A stretch of 64,000 nt of DNA from Anaerolineales bacterium (GTDB lineage Bacteria; Chloroflexota; Anaerolineae; Anaerolineales; UBA11579). Position numbers and translations under genes: made by a program. Shown here one piece after another: positions 63,396-64,000 of this stretch. The number at the start of each line of letters is the position of its first letter. The first letter of the stretch is position 1. The notes below the pieces were generated by a model, which saw nothing but the letters and a program-made list of their open reading frames with translations, ran no database searches and was not told the origin of the DNA. The stretch covers positions 1-64,000 of the forward strand of contig JAHCIH010000002.1 in NCBI GenBank assembly GCA_026129335.1, in the 5' to 3' direction.

Positions 63396-64000
63396 CTAGG
63401 CAACGTGGGTAACCACGCTGGCCAACACCGCCGCCAGGAAGAGCAGGCTGGTCACCAGGCTGGCGCCCCACAACAGTGAGGCCAGCACCCCGCCCTGCTT
63501 CTCGCGGTAAAAGAGCAAGCCAAGCATAAAGTTGCCTACATAAAAGAACAGATTGAGCACGGGCAGCAGAAAAAGCTGCACCCCTGCGACCAGGGGCAGC
63601 GGCTGCCCGTCTGGGGTGAAGCCCAGCGAGACGCCCGGGGACCCGGGGGCCAGGACGCCCACCAATACCAGCAGCGCCAGCGCCAGGGCGGCTCCCGCTA
63701 TCAGCAGCCGGCGAATCCCTTGCTGAGCCCACGCCTCGGCCAACACAAAGGAGGGCATCACCGAACGGGGCGCCAGCGGGCGCAGGCTGCCGCGTTCGGA
63801 CTGGCGCTTGTACGCGGCCACGAAAGCCTGCGGATCGTCCGGCGAAATGGCATAGACGCCCTCCGCGGTACCCAGCAGCACCAACCGCCGGGGGTCGGCG
63901 GCCAGGTATTCCACTTCGCCGAGTTCGGCGTCTTCTAAGCGACCCAAGAGCACGCCGGACCAGCCCCCGGCCGGCAGGGCCAGCGGTGCGGCCAATTCGT
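63396..64000 (-). CDS. Membrane protein with PH-like N-terminal part (5' end outside window)
   Basis: The visible ~200 residues are the C-terminal part of a membrane protein. The first part (RRLVLLGTAEGVYAISPDDPQAFVAAY cut short) resembles bacterial PH-like domains that recur in Gram-positive and Chloroflexota membrane proteins. Then a hydrophobic segment (LLIAGAALALALLVLVGVLA) and two further helices follow (LFLLPVLNLFFYVGNFMLG; LASLLWGASLVTSLLFLAAV). The frame is open to the edge; the TTG at 63995 is probably not the real start. Function unknown. Confidence 0.6.
   Translation of the reverse strand, partial: ELAAPLALPAGGWSGVLLGRLEDAELGEVEYLAADPRRLVLLGTAEGVYAISPDDPQAFVAAYKRQSERGSLRPLAPRSVMPSFVLAEAWAQQGIRRLLIAGAALALALLVLVGVLAPGSPGVSLGFTPDGQPLPLVAGVQLFLLPVLNLFFYVGNFMLGLLFYREKQGGVLASLLWGASLVTSLLFLAAVLASVVTHVA

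Overview
The window is about 64 kb of GC-rich bacterial chromosome with short intergenic gaps, many ATGA/GTGA gene overlaps and no rRNA, tRNA, CRISPR, integrase or transposase that I could find. The mix points to a Chloroflexota bacterium, probably class Anaerolineae. It has many secreted lipoproteins with Pro/Thr/Ser-rich 'PTPTET'-type linkers, a class D/E sortase, VWA-FHA and SdrD B-like proteins, DUF2304/GT2 and DUF92 genes, and Gram-positive-style riboswitches and a T-box. This assignment is inference from content, not a search. Many genes carry a TATAAT/TATACT-like -10 box only 6-11 nt upstream of the start codon, which suggests leaderless mRNAs are common.

Layout. 1-2.4 kb (minus): a PP2C-type phosphatase (cut by the window edge) behind a secreted VWA-like/FHA protein. 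2.5-9.5 kb: a surface-polysaccharide cluster (heparinase II/III-like protein, GT4 glycosyltransferase, sortase, GT-C membrane glycosyltransferase) and an MFS transporter. 9.6-16.6 kb: an SdrD B-like lipoprotein, aconitase, an unrecognised 490-residue protein and a small membrane protein. 16.9-22.5 kb (minus): a thiamine operon under a TPP riboswitch, in the order thiN, thiB, PNPOx-like, thiP, thiQ, DUF402. 22.5-28.6 kb: a small kinase-like phosphotransferase, then a minus-strand run of lipoprotein, holB, GAF/PAS histidine kinase, degenerate metallo-beta-lactamase-fold protein and endonuclease III. 28.7-37.7 kb: pcrA, a frame-disrupted galE, a nucleoside deoxyribosyltransferase-like gene, an AraC regulator, a VOC protein, a higBA toxin-antitoxin pair, a second sensor kinase, a DnaJ/CbpA-type co-chaperone and an HtrA protease. 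37.8-41.1 kb: ftsK and RNase Z.

41.2-51.8 kb is the methionine region. A canonical SAM-I riboswitch with a consensus promoter precedes metH. A bifunctional homocysteine methyltransferase/MetF gene follows, but two A+T-rich membrane-glycosyltransferase genes sit between them. Upstream lies a second, divergent SAM-I-like element with a terminator that faces the 3' end of a convergent DUF1761 gene and has no sense-strand target. This orphan element is the most unusual signal in the window. 51.8-54.6 kb: DUF2304, GT2 and a GT39-like protein. 54.7-58.6 kb: pheS-pheT behind a T-box leader with a plausible UUC (Phe) specifier. 58.6-64 kb: a quinone oxidoreductase-like gene, a PpiC-type foldase lipoprotein, a membrane-anchored Pro-rich protein, a DegT-family aminotransferase, a DUF92 membrane protein preceded by two phased DnaA boxes, and the end of a membrane protein cut by the window edge.

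Together the genes cover one-carbon/methionine and thiamine cofactor supply with RNA-based feedback, envelope glycan synthesis and export, extracytoplasmic protein quality control (HtrA, PpiC, DnaJ), and replication/repair (holB, pcrA, ftsK, nth).
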